A stretch of 62,500 nt of DNA. It comes from Symbiodinium natans. Taxonomy: Eukaryota; Sar; Dinophyceae; Suessiales; Symbiodiniaceae. The notes beneath the pieces are model-generated. The model was not told the origin of the DNA. It did not search any database and saw only the letters and a program-made list of their open reading frames with translations. This document shows, piece after piece, positions 50,740 through 59,718 of the stretch; position 1 is the first letter of the stretch; each line of letters opens with the position of its first letter. The position numbers and the translations under genes are program-made. Location of the stretch: contig CAJNDS010002300.1 in the NCBI GenBank assembly GCA_905221605.1, forward strand, positions 42,501 through 105,000, read 5' to 3'.

Positions 50740-51065
50740 CTTCAGTGCACCAAACATACGAAAATCACGACGGAGATGCTCTGTTCCTCCACTGAAGCTC
50801 CAAAAGGTCCAAACCCAAACACCTCAAAGCCCAAACCTACGTCTGGTACTTGTAGGTCCAATTTGGAACAGCGCTCTCGGGGATTTGTTGGAGTATCCCT
50901 TGGGATTTCTGTGTCCCTACCATCTGCCTTGCCTTATCAGGCATTGCTTTCATGTATTGTCTCAAATGTTTCGGGTTCCCCGAATCTGAGATCTCCACAA
51001 CCGAAACTGTGTGATGGCATCTTGCCTCAAAAATTATTTTACTTCGAACATCCCCACCCTCTCTT
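50740..51065. other. unassigned 325 bp
   Basis: Part of a 164-codon plus frame; no motif. Confidence 0.38.
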
Positions 51066-51074
51066 GGTAGAGAT

Positions 51075-51345
51075 ACTCTAGGGTTGGGCACTCCAGGGAC
51101 ACTCTGGGGCTGGGCACTTCGGCGACACTCTGGGGTTGGGCACGAGACTTTTCTAAAATTGGGCACTCCAGACAGACTCTGAAGCTGGGCACTCTGGGGT
51201 TTGGGCACTCCAGGGACACTCTGGGTGGGGCACTCCAGGGAGACTGGGGCACTCCAGAAACACGTTGGGCACTCAGGAAGACTTGGAGTTGGGCACTCAG
51301 GGAGACTTCGGGGCTGGGCACTCCAGGGACACTCTAGAGTAGGGA
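51075..51345. repeat. minisatellite, about 28 bp
   Basis: TTGGGCACTCCAGGGACACTC and variants about nine times. The minus strand reads repeats of L-E-C-P-x-P-R-V-S, open throughout, so a repetitive protein segment is possible but unsupported. Confidence 0.93.
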
Positions 51346-51537
51346 TGAGTGAGGAGTAGACCGGGTGAGGAGGAGAGTTCCGGGCGAGGAGAAGAGTTGA
51401 GTTTAAAAATCTAACGACCCCACACCGAGGGTGGGGAACAAATCCAGACTACGCAGCAACCAGTCACTTTAATCGGTGGACAAGGCCGCTCCAGGGGTTG
51501 ATATCCCTCCGACATTTCTGGACGCAAGACTGGAACG
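51346..51537. other. spacer
   Basis: GAGGAGTAGACCGGGTGAGG-type purine repeats at 51345-51400; nothing else. Confidence 0.5.
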
Positions 51538-51600
51538 CCTAAACCCTGAACCCTGAACCCTGAACCCTGAACCCTAAACCCTAAACCCCAAACCCTAAAC
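51538..51600 (-). repeat. (CCCTGAA)n / (CCCTAAA)n array
   Basis: Four CCCTGAA followed by CCCTAAA and CCCCAAA, nine units. Confidence 0.96.
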
Positions 51601-51712
51601 CCTGCCGAACTCTGGTGCCACTGGGCAGGCGCAGCCGCGGACCTTGTGAAGGCGCTCGACGACCTGCTGCAGGATCTCCTCCTGCGCCTTGCGTTTGACC
51701 TTTCCAGGGTTG
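51601..51712 (-). CDS. candidate exon, helical protein
   Basis: On the minus strand the array ends GGTGGTAG and is followed by NPGKVKRKAQEEILQQVVER and LHKVRGCACPVAPEFGR, ending AGG|GTTTAG. The KRKAQEEILQQVVERL stretch is a textbook amphipathic helix and the whole 112 nt is clean. One of the most secure coding calls. Family unknown. Confidence 0.6.
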
Positions 51713-51715
51713 CTA

Positions 51716-51747
51716 CCACCCTAAACCCTAAACCCTAAACCCTGAAC
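51716..51747 (-). repeat. (CCCTAAA)n, 4 units
   Basis: On the minus strand it lies right before the acceptor TAG of the exon, so repeat of the TTTAGGG sense reaches the 3' splice site. Confidence 0.95.
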
Positions 51748-51751
51748 CAAG

Positions 51752-51869
51752 GGATTTTTGGTACCTTCTTGGGGGTCCTTAGTATAAGGGGATCCTACAA
51801 TTAATGTTAGGGGTACCTTACTGGGGGTTTCCAAAATTGGGGGGGTACCTTACTGGGGGCTTGATTAAC
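51752..51869. mobile_element. MITE family E-like, duplicated end
   Basis: GGGTACCTTACTGGGGG occurs twice 35 bp apart (51808 and 51845), with an inverse GGTACCTTCTTGGGGGTCC at the left. Confidence 0.65.
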
Positions 51870-51930
51870 CCCCAAACCTTAACCCTAAACCCAAAACCCT
51901 AAACCCCTAAACCCTGAACCCTGAACCCTA
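51870..51930 (-). repeat. (CCCTAAA)n array, degenerate
   Basis: Eight units with CCTTAAC, CCCAAAA and CCCTGAA. Confidence 0.93.
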
Positions 51931-51964
51931 AAAGGGGATCCTACTCTTTGGGGGTTCCGTGAAC

Positions 51965-52008
51965 CAAGTCAGCACAGTTGAAGGCTCTGGATGCAAGCAG
52001 GCAGATGG
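51965..52008 (-). CDS. candidate short exon
   Basis: On the minus strand ACCCCTGCAG is followed by AICLLASRAFNCADL, then TTG|GTTCAC. The frame is open to both sides (LEQTPAA upstream, VHGTPKE downstream). Confidence 0.38.
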
Positions 52009-52025
52009 CTGCAGGGGTTTGTTCT

Positions 52026-52109
52026 AGGGTTTAGGGTTTAGGGTTTAGGGTTTAGGGGGTATAGGGTTTCGGGTCTCGGGTCTCGGGTCTCGGGTTTAGG
52101 GTTTAGGGG
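52026..52109 (+). repeat. (TTTAGGG)n array with TCTCGGG units
   Basis: Four TCTCGGG units in the middle of about twelve. Confidence 0.94.
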
Positions 52110-52199
52110 CTGAAGCTTTGCTTCAGCAGCCCTCACGACCTTCTGACAGACACAAAGCTGCGTGCAATGCAGCCTTCACCGCCAAACAAAAACGTTCAT

Positions 52200-52305
52200 A
52201 AGCCCTAAACCTATAAACCCTATAAACCCTATAAGCCCTATAAGCCCTATAAACCCTACAAACCCTACAAACCCTACAAACCCTACAAACCCTATAAACC
52301 CCTGA
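52200..52305 (-). repeat. (CCCTATAAA)n / (CCCTACAAA)n array
   Basis: About 11 nine-bp units; a CCCTAAA relative with a two-base insertion. Confidence 0.96.
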
Positions 52306-52328
52306 AAACCCTCCAAAATCGACAAGAC

Positions 52329-52372
52329 CTGGCCTCAGAATCCTGCGAGAAGATGCTCGATGCAAAGACATC
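52329..52372 (-). CDS. candidate short exon
   Basis: On the minus strand CAGACCATTCAG is followed by DVFASSIFSQDSEA, then CCAG|GTCTTG. 44 nt, both splice signals acceptable. Confidence 0.45.
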
Positions 52373-52436
52373 CTGAATGGTCTGACCGGCAAGGGGGCAC
52401 AGAGGATCTAAGGCTCCTATTCGTGGCGAAAGTAGG

Positions 52437-52544
52437 TGTCTGAAGACTTGAATAGATCCACTGGAGGGTTAAAGGAAATCTGCTAGCAGGAGTCTGAAGA
52501 CTTTGAATAGATTCACCGGAGGGCAAGAAGGAAATCTGGTGGAA
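52437..52544. repeat. tandem duplication of about 54 bp
   Basis: GTCTGAAGACTTGAATAGAT and GTCTGAAGACTTTGAATAGAT start the two copies, which are about 80 percent identical. On the minus strand the copied piece includes the end and the donor of the exon 52517-52616. Confidence 0.88.
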
Positions 52545-52616
52545 CAGTCTCAGAAACCAGATGAGGAGATCCTCCTGGTGGACTTCCTCGAGCTCTGCGA
52601 GGCCTGTCGTTCGAAG
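52517..52616 (-). CDS. candidate exon, helical protein
   Basis: On the minus strand GTCGAAGCTCAG is followed by GLAELEEVHQEDLLIWFLRL within LRTT...FHQISFLPS, then CCG|GTGAAT. 100 nt, high helix content, balanced charges: strong coding signs. The downstream copy of the exon tail has lost the donor (AGTGGATC). Family unknown. Confidence 0.58.
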
Positions 52617-52652
52617 CTGAGCTTCGACATGCACCGAAATTCGGGGGCTTTT

Positions 52653-52733
52653 CGGGTTTAGGGTTTAGGGTTTAGGGTTTAGGGTGTAGGGTTTAGGGTC
52701 TAGGGTTTAGGGTTTAGGGTTTAGGGTTTAGGG
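52653..52733 (+). repeat. (TTTAGGG)n array, 11 units
   Basis: One GTGTAGGG and one TCTAGGG. Confidence 0.97.
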
Positions 52734-52849
52734 ACGCTTCGCGTTGTGGCGCATGACTTTGGCACGTGGGTTCTGCATTCAACAGAAAAACCTTGAACGC
52801 TAGCAGCCCTGGAGGTGAATTGAAGGATTTAGAGATCACATGCGTCCCC
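52734..52849. other. spacer
   Basis: Nothing recognised. Confidence 0.4.
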
Positions 52850-52938
52850 TGATTCCTCCCATTGCTTCCTGATCTTCTCGGTCTGGTCCCCAGTCCAGGC
52901 AGTACACGGTTGCCGGAGAGCCATCCACTTCCAAACGT
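52850..52938 (-). CDS. candidate exon, frame unresolved
   Basis: On the minus strand a T17 run lies 40 bp upstream of ACTGCTCACAG. Two frames are very protein-like: RLEVDGSPATVYCLDWGPDR with EDQEAMGGIRGRM, and VWKWMALRQPCTAWTGDQ with TEKIRKQWEESGDACDL. VYCLDWGPD recalls a WD-repeat strand. Donor unclear (CAT|GTGATC is possible). Confidence 0.42.
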
Positions 52939-52969
52939 CTGTGAGCAGTGGTGCCACAACACGAAGGCA

Positions 52970-52990
52970 ACAAAAAAAAAAAAAAAAAAC
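52970..52990. repeat. poly-A tract
   Basis: About 19 A; on the minus strand poly-T, useful as a polypyrimidine tract. Confidence 0.95.
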
Positions 52991-53748
52991 AGGCCACGTT
53001 GCCTCGACGAGCATGCTTCAACAATCACCCACAAAGGCTAGATGCTCCGCGACTCACACGCGTCAACTCAGTCATTCAGGGAGCCACAATGGCTGTACGT
53101 GGGATGCGAATTGACATCTGCGAACGCCAGCTAAACCCGGGAATTCAGCGACTCTGGGATTGCAACGAGTCAAGGACGGCAAGAGCAGGACATCGAATGA
53201 TCGCGACTTTCGACTCTCGTCGGACGTCCCAGACTCGTCCCAGACACCAGGAATCGTATCTGCTGAATACCAGCAGCATCATGTAACACGTCTTGCAGGA
53301 TGAGATTCCTGGCGTGAGGCTGCCAGCTGAGACCCTGCCACCCAGGTACACCTCGCAGGCAAGTACGCGTTCAGCACCTTGCTGTCGCTTGTTCCGGCAT
53401 GACATCGGATCGACTGCCGCCATCCACATCATTTACATGTACTAACACGTGGCTAAGTACTCCCACCCCGCCACCCCCTGCCTGGAAAAGAACCAGGGGA
53501 ACACTTCCTGAAACTGAGCCTGATGTATTCAAACGACTCTGTGGGTGCGTGTGCGTGTCGCACAAGACCTCTCACGAAAGGTTCGGGGTTTGCAGTGAAG
53601 GGCTGCGCTTAGCAGTTCCAACTACTTGGCTTAGTTTTCTTTGGCACTTCTCTTGACAGAACGGTTTCAGTGAGCGGCTTTAGGAAACCTTAGGTTTGAT
53701 CTCGGCTTTTTCGAAGGTCGACATCCACCCGAAGCACTTAAACTCAAC
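52991..53748. other. unassigned 760 bp
   Basis: Both strands are open at 53090-53290: plus MRIDICERQLNPGIQRLWD, minus AERVLACEVYLGGRVSAG. Coding is likely on one of them, but I cannot decide. Confidence 0.4.
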
Positions 53749-53853
53749 TTGCGGACGCCTGTGTCCATTGCATCCTCCGGCATCCCCGGCAGGCCTTCCG
53801 GCGCTTTAAAGGCTTGGGCTTGCGAGAGCGAAGGGGCTTTGAGCCTTTTGGAT
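53749..53853 (-). CDS. candidate exon, unknown protein
   Basis: On the minus strand CCGAAGTTCAG is followed by SKRLKAPSLSQAQAFKAPEG and LPGMPEDAMDTGVR, then CAA|GTTGAG. A plus frame of 78 codons overlaps and looks reasonable as well. The minus acceptor tips the balance. Confidence 0.4.
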
Positions 53854-54178
53854 CTGAACTTCGGCGGTTTTGTCAGACATGGAATAGAGCCGTCACAAGA
53901 AGACTGGAACCGAGGTTCATCACCAGCACAGAAGAATTCACAGGAAAGACTTAACTGCCTACCACATCTCCAACGCCCACATTGAGCTCTGGGAAGCTAC
54001 AATGACGTGTGTCTGGTCCTGTAAGCATGCAACTCTGCGGTGCAAATGAAGCGAACTCTCTTCAAATGGCACTTGCTGCTTCTTGGGCATCGGCGATGCT
54101 GGCGCATTTTCCTCGGGAAGTGGCTTGTCAGCTTCCAAGCGAAGCTCAGTGCCTTCACGACTGTGCTATCTTTGGCTA
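53854..54178. other. coding-like, strand unresolved
   Basis: Around 54030-54170 the plus strand reads MALAASWASAMLAHFPREV and the minus strand PLPEENAPASPMPKKQQVP. No clear splice pair. Confidence 0.35.
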
Positions 54179-54222
54179 CCCTAAACCCTAAACCCTAAAC
54201 CCTAAACCCTAAACCCTAAGCC
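54179..54222 (-). repeat. (CCCTAAA)n array, 6 units
   Basis: Last unit CCCTAAG. Confidence 0.97.
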
Positions 54223-54249
54223 CAAAAACCACCCTGCTGGCTTCAGCAC

Positions 54250-54312
54250 CTCAGGACTTGTGTGCTGTGTAGTGCCGAAGAGCATATCCCTGCCTCTTCA
54301 AGTTCTCGAGGC
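54250..54312 (-). CDS. candidate exon downstream of a telomere-repeat mini-intron
   Basis: Two acceptors are possible on the minus strand. GGGTTCAG gives ELEEAGICSSALHSTQVL; CCTCGAG, 10 bp later, gives NLKRQGYALRHYTAHK, which keeps the reading phase of the exon 54354-54464. The donor is GAG|GTGCTG or CAA|GTCCTG respectively. Confidence 0.4.
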
Positions 54313-54353
54313 CTGAACCCTAAACCCTAAACCCTAAACCCTAAACCCTGAAC
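54313..54353 (-). repeat. (CCCTAAA)n, 41 bp possible mini-intron
   Basis: On the minus strand it is GTTCAGGG, then TTTAGGG units, then GTTCAG: it begins GT, ends AG and contains nothing but telomere-like repeat. Flanked on both sides by protein-like sequence. Confidence 0.9.
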
Positions 54354-54464
54354 CCCAAAGCCAGCAGCCTCCAACTCGAAGCCCAGTGGCTTAATGGCTT
54401 CCTTCATGCGGCTCTGCATGTCATTGATGCGTTGAACAAGCACCTCAGAATGTCTTTGGGGCCT
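54354..54464 (-). CDS. candidate exon, helical protein
   Basis: On the minus strand CCGACACAG is followed by HSEVLVQRINDMQSRMKEA and IKPLGFELEAAGFG, exactly 37 codons, ending GGG|GTTCAG. The coiled-coil-like VLVQRINDMQSRMKEAI is strong evidence for coding. An earlier acceptor (GCTTCAG) would add six codons and match the phase of the GC-donor form of the upstream exon. Confidence 0.58.
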
Positions 54465-54626
54465 CTGTGTCGGGCTACCTGAAGCATGCTGTTTACAACT
54501 GCATGGTATGAAAGCGCTTAGGAGGTGGTTCAAAGCTCGGGGCAGGATTCTGAAGATCTACAGGCAACCACATGCTTAGCCAAGTGAAATCAAGCAGATA
54601 TCCGTCTGACTGCTACGACCAGCAAC

Positions 54627-54648
54627 GCCTAAACCCTAAACCCTAAAC
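54627..54648 (-). repeat. (CCCTAAA)n, 3 units
   Basis: Immediately after the donor of the exon 54649-54749. Confidence 0.95.
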
Positions 54649-54749
54649 CCCGAAGCATATCGCCTGATGCCTTGCAGATTCGACAGGGCTGCCACCACAT
54701 TGGCAGATGCGGAGTCCATGAGCTTTTCCAGCATCTGGGCACAGAAGGC
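54649..54749 (-). CDS. candidate exon, OPR/RAP-like helical repeat
   Basis: On the minus strand CTCTCAACTTCCTCCAG, an excellent acceptor, is followed by AFCAQMLEKLMDSASANVVA and ALSNLQGIRRYASG, ending GGG|GTTTAG or earlier at the GC donor CAAG|GCATCA. N-V-V-A-A-L-S-N-L fits a helical repeat. Together with the next two islands it forms the best consecutive exon chain here. Confidence 0.58.
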
Positions 54750-54780
54750 CTGGAGGAAGTTGAGAGGTTGCAGGCTCAAG

Positions 54781-54809
54781 ATTTAGGGTTTAGGGTTTAG
54801 GGTGTAGGG
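54781..54809 (+). repeat. (TTTAGGG)n, 4 units
   Basis: Last unit GTGTAGGG; lies about 30 bp before the acceptor on the minus strand. Confidence 0.95.
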
Positions 54810-55288
54810 ATCTTCCCACAAAATCATGTTCAGAACCCGGAAACAAACCATGCAGCCGCCATGCAGCCGCCACAGTACGAGCTACACTGCGGACTGTTTG
54901 GAAGTTCTGACCCCCTGAAGCGCAAGAAGGGCAGGTCACTTTACAAGGATGTGGAGTGGTCTCGACTATGTCACCATGCTTCCACTTGGGGACCTTGCTA
55001 CAGTATCCGAGGCAAAACTGAGCCTTATCGAGAGCCACTGTCGCCAGGGCTTGATAAAAACCGAGATTCTGAAACCTCAGCCGCAGAGGCACAAACCCCA
55101 AAAAAACCTTCGTTTTCACCAAGTTATAACCAGCTGTGAGAAAAAGAGAGGCCAGACAGACTCGAAAGCCCTGCAGAGTAGTCAAAGCCGATAAGCGGAC
55201 AAACATGGACGCCAGGCGCCTGCACCCGCGACATCAGCTGCTCTGTGCGGCCCCTGCGAATAAACTTTGCCGACGAAAGGCTGCGCGA
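54810..55288. other. unassigned 480 bp
   Basis: A 138-codon minus frame (FRVCLASLFLTAGYNLVKTK) and plus frames of 81-92 codons overlap. Likely contains coding sequence; limits unclear. Confidence 0.35.
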
Positions 55289-55349
55289 TCCCTAAACCCT
55301 AAACCCTAAACCCTAAACCCTAAACCCTAAAGCCCTAAAGCCCTTAAAC
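55289..55349 (-). repeat. (CCCTAAA)n array, 8-9 units
   Basis: Two AGCCCTAAA units near the right end. Confidence 0.96.
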
Positions 55350-55459
55350 CCTCAATGCGGTGCACGAGGAGTTTGAGCTGAGTTACTGCTTGAGGTCGCA
55401 AGGCTTCAGGGCTTCGAGGGGCTTCGAGCTGGAACTGGCACTTCGAGACCTCATGCATT
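55350..55459 (-). CDS. candidate exon, unknown protein
   Basis: On the minus strand CCGCTTCTGTGAG is followed by MHEVSKCQFQLEAPRSPEA and LRPQAVTQLKLLVHRIE, ending GAGG|GTTTAAG. The acceptor is 12 bp from the TTTAGGG array. Strong peptide; no family recognised. Confidence 0.52.
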
Positions 55460-55470
55460 CTCACAGAAGC

Positions 55471-55505
55471 GGGTTTAGGGTTTAGGGTTTAGGGTTTAGG
55501 GTTTG
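55471..55505 (+). repeat. (TTTAGGG)n array, 5 units
   Basis: Perfect units. Confidence 0.97.
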
Positions 55506-56989
55506 GGGGTATCAGGACTGGGGTTCTCGAAAACCAGAGATTCGCGGAGCCACGGGTTCGTTGGAAGAGCCCTACAAGGAACCCACGGAAAGTTCGTTCA
55601 TACGCATGACGATGAAGCCTGGACCCCGAGAATCCACACAAATCCAATAACTACGGGTGCCGAAGTCGCGGCGCATGTATGCGGAAGCTGTCTTTGCGAG
55701 AAGCTCGTTTTCGTGCGGCTCAATGCTTTCCTATGACATCTCCCCCACACAGCCTTGCCTGTCTGTGTTGTGGTTGTCGCTGGCCCATAGAGCAGCTTCG
55801 AGCATCACCTGTGCCCAAACTCACAACCGACAGCTAAACATCCGGCAAGAACCAAGATCATATGCCCTTCCTTCAGTGAAGCTGTAGTGGGCTGTGCCAG
55901 GCATTTATGACACTGGCGCCCTCCTACGCCTTCAAAGGCTCCGAGTCAATGTTTAAAAAAACGCAAACGCCCCGTAGCTCTGGAAGTCTCGGGATAGGGT
56001 TTAGAGTTGAGGGTTTAGGGTTTAGGGTTTCCTCAACCTGAACCAAGATACGTCAATCTTCACGTGTTCAGCCTTCAAATTCCGTCATCCAGAAACATCC
56101 CTATCCATGACGGGTTTTGTAGAGCCCATGCTTACCCTAAACGCCTTGCATTGCATCATTTCAAAACTGCAGCTTAAATTGTGGCCGAATCTCAACCCCT
56201 TTAACCTCTAACACAAAAGAACAAAATCCTCAACCCATCAGTCCATGCTACACCCTTCAGCTGTCACGCTGCGCACACCATCGCTATCTCAGCTGATCCT
56301 CGCCAACCTTGCCATACTGAGAACCCCTGCCTTTATGACCCCAACCTATATAATCCCAAAGTCACCAAAACTCTCAATTCTCTCAGGTTTTCAGTACAGT
56401 CCGATCCTCCTGCGTGAAGATCGTCGCCTCCAACTCCCTTCCGGGCCGTGGGATGGCTACAGCAGGCTAAAACGCCCCCGAAATACGCCAGAATCCAGGA
56501 AGTTGTGTTCTATACATCCGTGCCCCCAAAATGTGCAGTTTCACAAGGGGGAGGGCCCCAGCGGTTCGGGTGTTTTGGGCTGCGCGCTTTTGGGGCTTGT
56601 TGGGAGGTCGAATACCGAAGATTCAGGGTATGCCCGGGTTACATGGCATCTAAGAAAGAAGGTCGCCTGACAGAATTAAAGTACCGAGCTTCTGAGAGTC
56701 AACGCTGACCGACAGCTAGTTAAGCCTGAAGCCGCTGACCTTAACTTTATTCTTGAACACTGAAACCCTAGTGACTAATGACCAGTTGGCCGCAAGCCCA
56801 GCGCAAGGTTACGCGGGACTTTCTATAGCCCGCCCCCAGCTGGCGCTTGAAGGCTGCCGCCCGAAGTCTTTTGCAACCCTTTTTTGGTTGGGTTTCGGTG
56901 GCCAATCGTGTTTCAGTGGAGCTTTCCTTGACCTCACGCACAGCACCCATGCAAAACCAGCCCCTCTAGAGCAAAATGGCTTAGCACCC
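55506..56989. other. unassigned 1.5 kb
   Basis: A short degenerate TTTAGGG array lies at 55995-56030. A 141-codon plus frame at 56245-56670 (HPSAVTLRTPSLSQLILAN) has no matching splice sites. No other repeat. Confidence 0.4.
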
Positions 56990-57034
56990 CAACCCTAAAC
57001 CCTAAACCCTAAACCCTAAACCCTAAACCCCCCC
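56990..57034 (-). repeat. (CCCTAAA)n array, 6 units
   Basis: Followed by a run of seven C. Confidence 0.97.
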
Positions 57035-57053
57035 TAGATCCTCAAATCAACAC

Positions 57054-57116
57054 CGAGCGTGCGCGCCTCCCTTCGCGGCGAAGCGCTTCGAGTTCTGTCT
57101 GCGAGCCGCCCTTCCG
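57054..57116 (-). CDS. candidate exon, charged helix
   Basis: On the minus strand CCAAATAATCCAG is followed by KGGSQTELEALRREGRRARS, exactly 21 codons, then TCG|GTGTTG. A plus frame (AKRFEFCLRAALPLDYLEV) is also good and would splice at GAG|GTTCAT at the edge of the inverted-repeat element. Confidence 0.45.
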
Positions 57117-57125
57117 CTGGATTAT

Positions 57126-57314
57126 TTGGAGGTTCATGGGTAGTTCTTAGTAGGGTTCGAAGGTTTAGGGTTTAGGGTTTAGGGTTTAGGGTTTAGGGTT
57201 TAGGGTTTAGGGTTTAGGGTTTAGGGTTTAGGGCTTAGGGTTTAGGGTTTAGGGTTTAGGGTTAGAAGTACCCGAATTATAACCCTACTTCTAACTACCC
57301 ATGAACCTCCAAGT
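57126..57314. mobile_element. inverted-repeat element containing a TTTAGGG array
   Basis: TTGGAGGTTCATGGGTAGTT at 57126 and its inverse AACTACCCATGAACCTCCAA ending about 57314 match almost perfectly over 30 bp each (followed by TAGGGTT/AACCCTA). Everything between them is a TTTAGGG array. No target duplication is obvious. Confidence 0.88.
57161..57264 (+). repeat. (TTTAGGG)n array, 15 units
   Basis: One GCTTAGGG; enclosed by the inverted repeat above. Confidence 0.98.
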
Positions 57315-57536
57315 GGGGGATGTTCCAAAAGCTTGGGCACTGAGGCATTCGGAGGCATTTAGGCGTTGGGAGGCTCAAAGTGTTTCCAAGTGTCTTGCGG
57401 AACAACCAGTGAAATCATATTAATCCAAGATCACAAAACACTGCCAGCACGCGGAGCTCGACCTCCTCCAGCTGAGCAGCCGCAGACTCCGCACGTTCCC
57501 GGAGATCGGCCAAGACCTGCTCGTGCAGCTTGGATT

Positions 57537-57800
57537 GGTTTAGGGTTTAGGGTTTAGGGTTTAGGGTTTAGGGTTTAGGGTTTAGGGTTTAGGGTTTAGG
57601 GTTTAGGGTTTAGGGTTTAGGGTTTAGGGTTTAGGGTTTAGGGTTTAGGGTTTAGGGTTTAGGGTTTAGGGTTTAGGGTTTAGGGTTTAGGGTTTAGGGT
57701 TTAGGGTTTAGGGTTTAGGGTTTAGGGTTTAGGGTTTAGGGTTTAGGGTTTAGGGTTTAGGGTTTAGGGTTTAGGGTTTAGGGTTTAGGGTTTAGGGTTT
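57537..57800 (+). repeat. (TTTAGGG)n array, 37 units
   Basis: The longest and most perfect heptamer array inside the window. Confidence 0.99.
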
Positions 57801-57832
57801 CCACCCAGACCAGAGATGCGCTGACGAAGTTC

Positions 57833-57869
57833 CTTTAGGGTTTAGGGTTTACGGTTTAGGGTTTAGGGT
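57833..57869 (+). repeat. (TTTAGGG)n, 5 units
   Basis: One TTTACGG; 32 bp after the long array. Confidence 0.95.
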
Positions 57870-59096
57870 TACTTTCATGGCATGTCTTAGGCCGTGAGTG
57901 CGGGCTTTACGACGTTGGCCATCGTAGTCCTTAAAGGTGAATCGCTAGGGGTATTGAGGGCTCTGAGACTCTAAGGGCTGAGAAAGCTTCCGACTTTGGC
58001 ATTTTGGGATCCAGGATGATCTTCGCCGGGGGGGTGGTTAGGTTGTGGGGATGTGAACTCATCCTACCCTGGTCGTAAAGCTGTCAACGCCCACAGCTCA
58101 GACGCGCACGCACCCGAAAACCCACCAATCCCAAGCTCCCTAAGACCTAAAGCAAGAGGCCTCTTGGCGCTCGGCAACAGTCATCCTGGCAACGTCGAGG
58201 TTTTCAGCACCTGAAGCTCACCATTCCCAGGTGCAAGAATTGCAACTCTGCCATACTCTGCCAGTGCAGGCCCGCAGAAGTTGTAGGGAACACGAATCCG
58301 GGTTCAGGCGATTTCGGCTACAGCGCCGGCGCACGCCCGATTGGGACTCCAAGAATGCACGGGACGGCGAGAGCACGATAGGACACTCAAAAAGTGCACG
58401 GGACTCAGGCGGGAGTATGATTAATGCACGTGGGACCGAGGCGGCCTGAATGAGCCTGAATCTCGCGGCTGCGCAAAGCGAACCCATCCAAAATGCACAA
58501 ACCGCAGGAAGACACCTGCCTGCCACATTTGCAGGAGAGGCAACAGTGCAAGGCTCAAAAACTGCACTGCGCCCAGGCAGGAACACGATTTCGTGCGATG
58601 AAATCAACGTTTCGGGAGAGCCCCCATGACCTTGACGTTGCAACCCCATAGTGTTGGCTCACCGTTTACCATCTGTTTACGCATGTGACAACCCACTTGC
58701 CTATATGGAACTCCCTATCGGCCCGGCAGAAGGAGAACAAAGGACAAGGTTGCTCGCAAAAAACTCTGAGGTTCTGATGTTGAGGCTTAGGGTTCTGGTT
58801 GAGATCGCTAAGGATACTTTGGAAGAAGGCCCAAATCTTAGCTGCCGGCAAATCCACTGCTGCTGAGCTGCATCAGAAGACCACGCCCAACCAGGACCCA
58901 AACCCAAAAAGCCCTGGTATAACTTCCAAGACGAGGGAATATCAGCTCGCCGTCTCAGGCCACGGCTTGGCGTGGCAGGACCGGCCTTGAAAGGCACCTA
59001 AACCTATAATGGTTTCAAGGATAGGGTTGTGTTCAGGCATGGGTGGGGATCTTTACAAACCAAGAAAAAACGACAACATCCAGACACAAACATGTT

Positions 59097-59097
<1 letters not shown>
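57870..59097. other. unassigned 1.2 kb
   Basis: A 143-codon minus frame (58218-58649: FRLIQAASVPRALIILPPES) with GCACGGGAC-type repeated words at 58355-58440. No clear exon. Confidence 0.4.
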
Positions 59098-59185
<88 letters not shown>

Positions 59186-59220
59186 GCACGCACGCACGCA
59201 CGCACACACATACATGTGTA
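59098..59220. repeat. (CA)n with (CGCA)n
   Basis: About 40 CA units, five GCAC tetramers, then a little more CA. Confidence 0.97.
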
Positions 59221-59310
59221 TATATATATATATATATACATACCTATATACATATGTACATATTATATATATATATATAACTGTATATACACACACACGT
59301 ACACATATAC
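59218..59310. repeat. (TA)n mixed with TACA
   Basis: Two TA runs and TATACACACAC; continuous with the CA block. Confidence 0.93.
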
Positions 59311-59428
59311 CTACATGATCGAGAGGCTGCGGGGCCTGACGTTCAAAGGCTGAGAGCATGGGAGTGATAAATATCTGCATTGCACAGATTCCATGTGCAG
59401 CATGGGAGCACGGCACTGACATGCTGCT

Positions 59429-59502
59429 TGTTTAGGGTTTAGGGTTTAGGGTTTAGGGTTTGGGGTTTAGGGTTTTGGGGTTTAGGGTTTAGAGTTATAG
59501 GG
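59429..59502 (+). repeat. (TTTAGGG)n array, 10 units
   Basis: TTTGGGG and TTTTGGGG variants toward the right. Confidence 0.96.
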
Positions 59503-59611
59503 TGCTGTTTGCAACCACCACCCGACGGTTTCAAAAGTACGGAGTACCCTTTCGAGCCTAGTTGTCCTGGCGAGGTTGCCAGTTCCGAATTTGGGGTTTA
59601 GGCCCTTAACA

Positions 59612-59718
59612 TCGTCCGAAATTAGGGGTACCCTATTGGGGTCCTTCTTATAAGGCAATCTTTTTCTATGTGGGGATCCATTTTCAGGGCCCCTTCCTTG
59701 TTTCGGAAATTCCCACGT
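59612..59718 (+). mobile_element. MITE family E, copy
   Basis: GTCCGAAATTAGGGGTACCC at the left and TTGTTTCGGAAATTCCC at the right; shares CTATTGGGGTCC with the 44.6 kb copy. Confidence 0.72.

Noticed and set aside
57537-57800. A true telomere
   Set aside because: Single-copy sequence continues on both sides, so it is interstitial.
59004-59422. Several frames of 67-129 codons with TH, VC or YI repeats
   Set aside because: Read through (CA)n and (TA)n microsatellites on both strands.
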